5,345 nt of DNA, from assembly GCA_001797815.1 (NCBI GenBank), contig MGQK01000078.1, positions 11,130 to 16,474 of the forward strand. The letters run 5' to 3'. Positions 4,178 through 5,345 of this stretch are shown piece by piece. The translations under genes were made by a program, and so were the position numbers. The notes under the pieces were generated by a model. It was not told the DNA's origin, did no database searches, and saw only the letters and a list, made by a program, of their open reading frames with translations. Position 1 is the stretch's first letter, and every line of letters begins with the position of its first letter. This DNA comes from Deltaproteobacteria bacterium RBG_13_61_14. GTDB taxonomy: Bacteria > RBG-13-61-14.

Positions 4178-5345
4178 ATGCTGCAACTGCCGTTAAAAGA
4201 GGCGTTAACCTTTGATGACGTGCTCCTGCTCCCGGGCTATTCGCGGTTTTTGGCCGCGGAGGCGGACACCCGGACCCGGCTCACCCGCCAGATCGAGCTT
4301 TCTATTCCGCTCCTCAGCGCGGCCATGGACACGGTGACCGAGGCCCAGACCGCGATCATCATGGCCCAGGAAGGCGGGATCGGGATCATCCACAAGAACC
4401 TGGCCCCGGAGCGGCAGGCGGCGGAGGTGGTCAAGGTCAAGAAGTTCGAGTCGGGCATGATCGTGGACCCGGTAACGGTGGACCCGGACCAGAAGCTGGT
4501 GGACGCGCTCCAGATCATGAAGGCGCGGGACATCTCGGGCCTGCCGGTGACCAAGAACGGCAAGCTCGTGGGCATCCTCACCAACCGCGACATCCGGTTC
4601 GAGAAGAACCTGGAGCAGAAGGTGGGGAAGCTGATGACCAAAAAGGGGCTGGTCACGGTGCGGGAGGGGATCCGCCTGGAAGAGAGCAAGGAGCTGTTGC
4701 ACAAGCACCGGATCGAGAAGCTGTTGGTGGTGGACAAGCAGTATCGGCTCAAGGGTTTGATCACGATCAAGGACATCGAGAAGACCGAGAAGCACCCGGA
4801 CGCGAGCAAGGATAAACTGGGCCGGCTGCGGGTGGGCGCCGCGGTGGGGGTTGGCCCGGAGGATCTGACCCGAGTCAAGCTCTTACTCGAAGCCGGGGCG
4901 GACGTGATCTGCCTGGACACGGCGCATGGTCATACCCAAGGTGTGATCGCGCAGGCCAAGGCCATCCGCAAACGCTTCAAGGACTGCCAGTTGATCGCCG
5001 GCAACGTGGCCACCGCGGAAGGGACGCGCGACCTGATCGCGGCCGGGGTGGCCGCGGTCAAGGTGGGGATGGGCCCGGGCTCGATCTGCACCACCCGGAT
5101 CGTGGCCGGGGTGGGGGTGCCCCAGATCAGTGCGGTGGCCGAGTGCGCGAAAGCCGCGGCCCGCTCGGGCGTGCCGATTATCGCCGACGGCGGGATCAAG
5201 TATTCAGGCGATCTGGTCAAGGCGCTGGCCGCGGGCGCGAGCACGGTGATGGTCGGCTCGCTTTTTGCCGGGACCGACGAGTCTCCGGGCGAGTTGATCT
5301 TGTATCAAGGCCGGAGCTACAAGATCTATCGGGGCATGGGCTCGC
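4178..5345 (+). CDS. guaB: IMP dehydrogenase (GuaB), 3' end outside the window
   Basis: The first 389 residues of a bacterial-type IMPDH, which oxidises IMP to XMP with NAD+, the committed step of guanine nucleotide synthesis in the cytosol. It aligns collinearly with E. coli Gua[16 protein letters not shown] (8-22), [11 protein letters not shown] (46-56) and [11 protein letters not shown] (65-75). Two CBS motifs (about 93-147 and 153-203) form the regulatory Bateman module that binds adenine and guanine nucleotides in this family. [10 protein letters not shown] (215-224), LDTAHGHT with D247, AGNVAT (274-279), the catalytic loop GPGSICTTR with nucleophile C304, IADGGI (335-340) and [14 protein letters not shown] (376-389) follow. 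The catalytic flap with the Arg-Tyr dyad and the C-terminus (about 100 residues) lie beyond the right edge. Nothing in the visible part suggests a defect. It has its own promoter and a strong Shine-Dalgarno tract; whether a glutaminase or other purine gene follows cannot be seen. Confidence 0.97.
   Translation, partial: MLQLPLKEALTFDDVLLLPGYSRFLAAEADTRTRLTRQIELSIPLLSAAMDTVTEAQTAIIMAQEGGIGIIHKNLAPERQAAEVVKVKKFESGMIVDPVTVDPDQKLVDALQIMKARDISGLPVTKNGKLVGILTNRDIRFEKNLEQKVGKLMTKKGLVTVREGIRLEESKELLHKHRIEKLLVVDKQYRLKGLITIKDIEKTEKHPDASKDKLGRLRVGAAVGVGPEDLTRVKLLLEAGADVICLDTAHGHTQGVIAQAKAIRKRFKDCQLIAGNVATAEGTRDLIAAGVAAVKVGMGPGSICTTRIVAGVGVPQISAVAECAKAAARSGVPIIADGGIKYSGDLVKALAAGASTVMVGSLFAGTDESPGELILYQGRSYKIYRGMGS

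Noticed and set aside
4205-4920. Long minus-strand open frames of 196 and 227 residues inside guaB
   Set aside because: They lie opposite a near-perfect IMP dehydrogenase. One is a Leu/His/Asp-rich antisense artefact and neither shows domain motifs.

Overview
The window is about 60% GC by eye and is densely coded. It comes from a diderm (Gram-negative-type) bacterium: it encodes an Omp85/BamA-family outer-membrane beta-barrel with a signal peptide and a terminal Phe. The mix of a stand-alone GMP synthase ATP-PPase, a TIGR01777 epimerase, a DUF433/DUF5615 pair and short GC-rich dispersed-type repeats resembles uncultured diderm lineages (for example Omnitrophota or deltaproteobacterial relatives). 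The sequence alone does not fix the taxon.

Layout. Positions 1-51 may hold the last codons of an upstream gene. At 48-1013 (+) is the ATP-pyrophosphatase half of GMP synthase (GuaA family), with no glutaminase domain visible. It converges on an Omp85-type barrel protein at 1067-2338 (-); a nested palindromic hairpin fills the gap. A divergent intergenic region of about 130 bp (2339-2468) holds a good minus-strand promoter and a compound palindrome. It leads to a TIGR01777/YfcH-type NAD(P)-dependent epimerase at 2469-3398 (+). A DUF433 (antitoxin-like, 3461-3691) and DUF5615 (PIN-like, 3681-4058) pair follows, overlapping by 11 nt and preceded by a strong extended -10 promoter. A 119-bp gap carries six GCCTNNN heptamers in perfect 7-bp register and then a promoter. 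Finally guaB (IMP dehydrogenase) starts at 4178 and runs off the right edge before its catalytic flap.

How the genes relate. GuaB (IMP to XMP) and GuaA (XMP to GMP) are consecutive steps of guanylate synthesis and flank the window, but about 3.2 kb containing genes of unrelated families lies between them. The DUF433/DUF5615 pair looks like a small toxin-antitoxin-type module. The barrel protein and the epimerase look like independent transcription units. The best candidates for follow-up are the non-canonical GuaA-like ATP-PPase, the heptamer array, and the two palindromic intergenic elements. I see no CRISPR array, tRNA, rRNA, transposase or obvious new multi-gene defence system.
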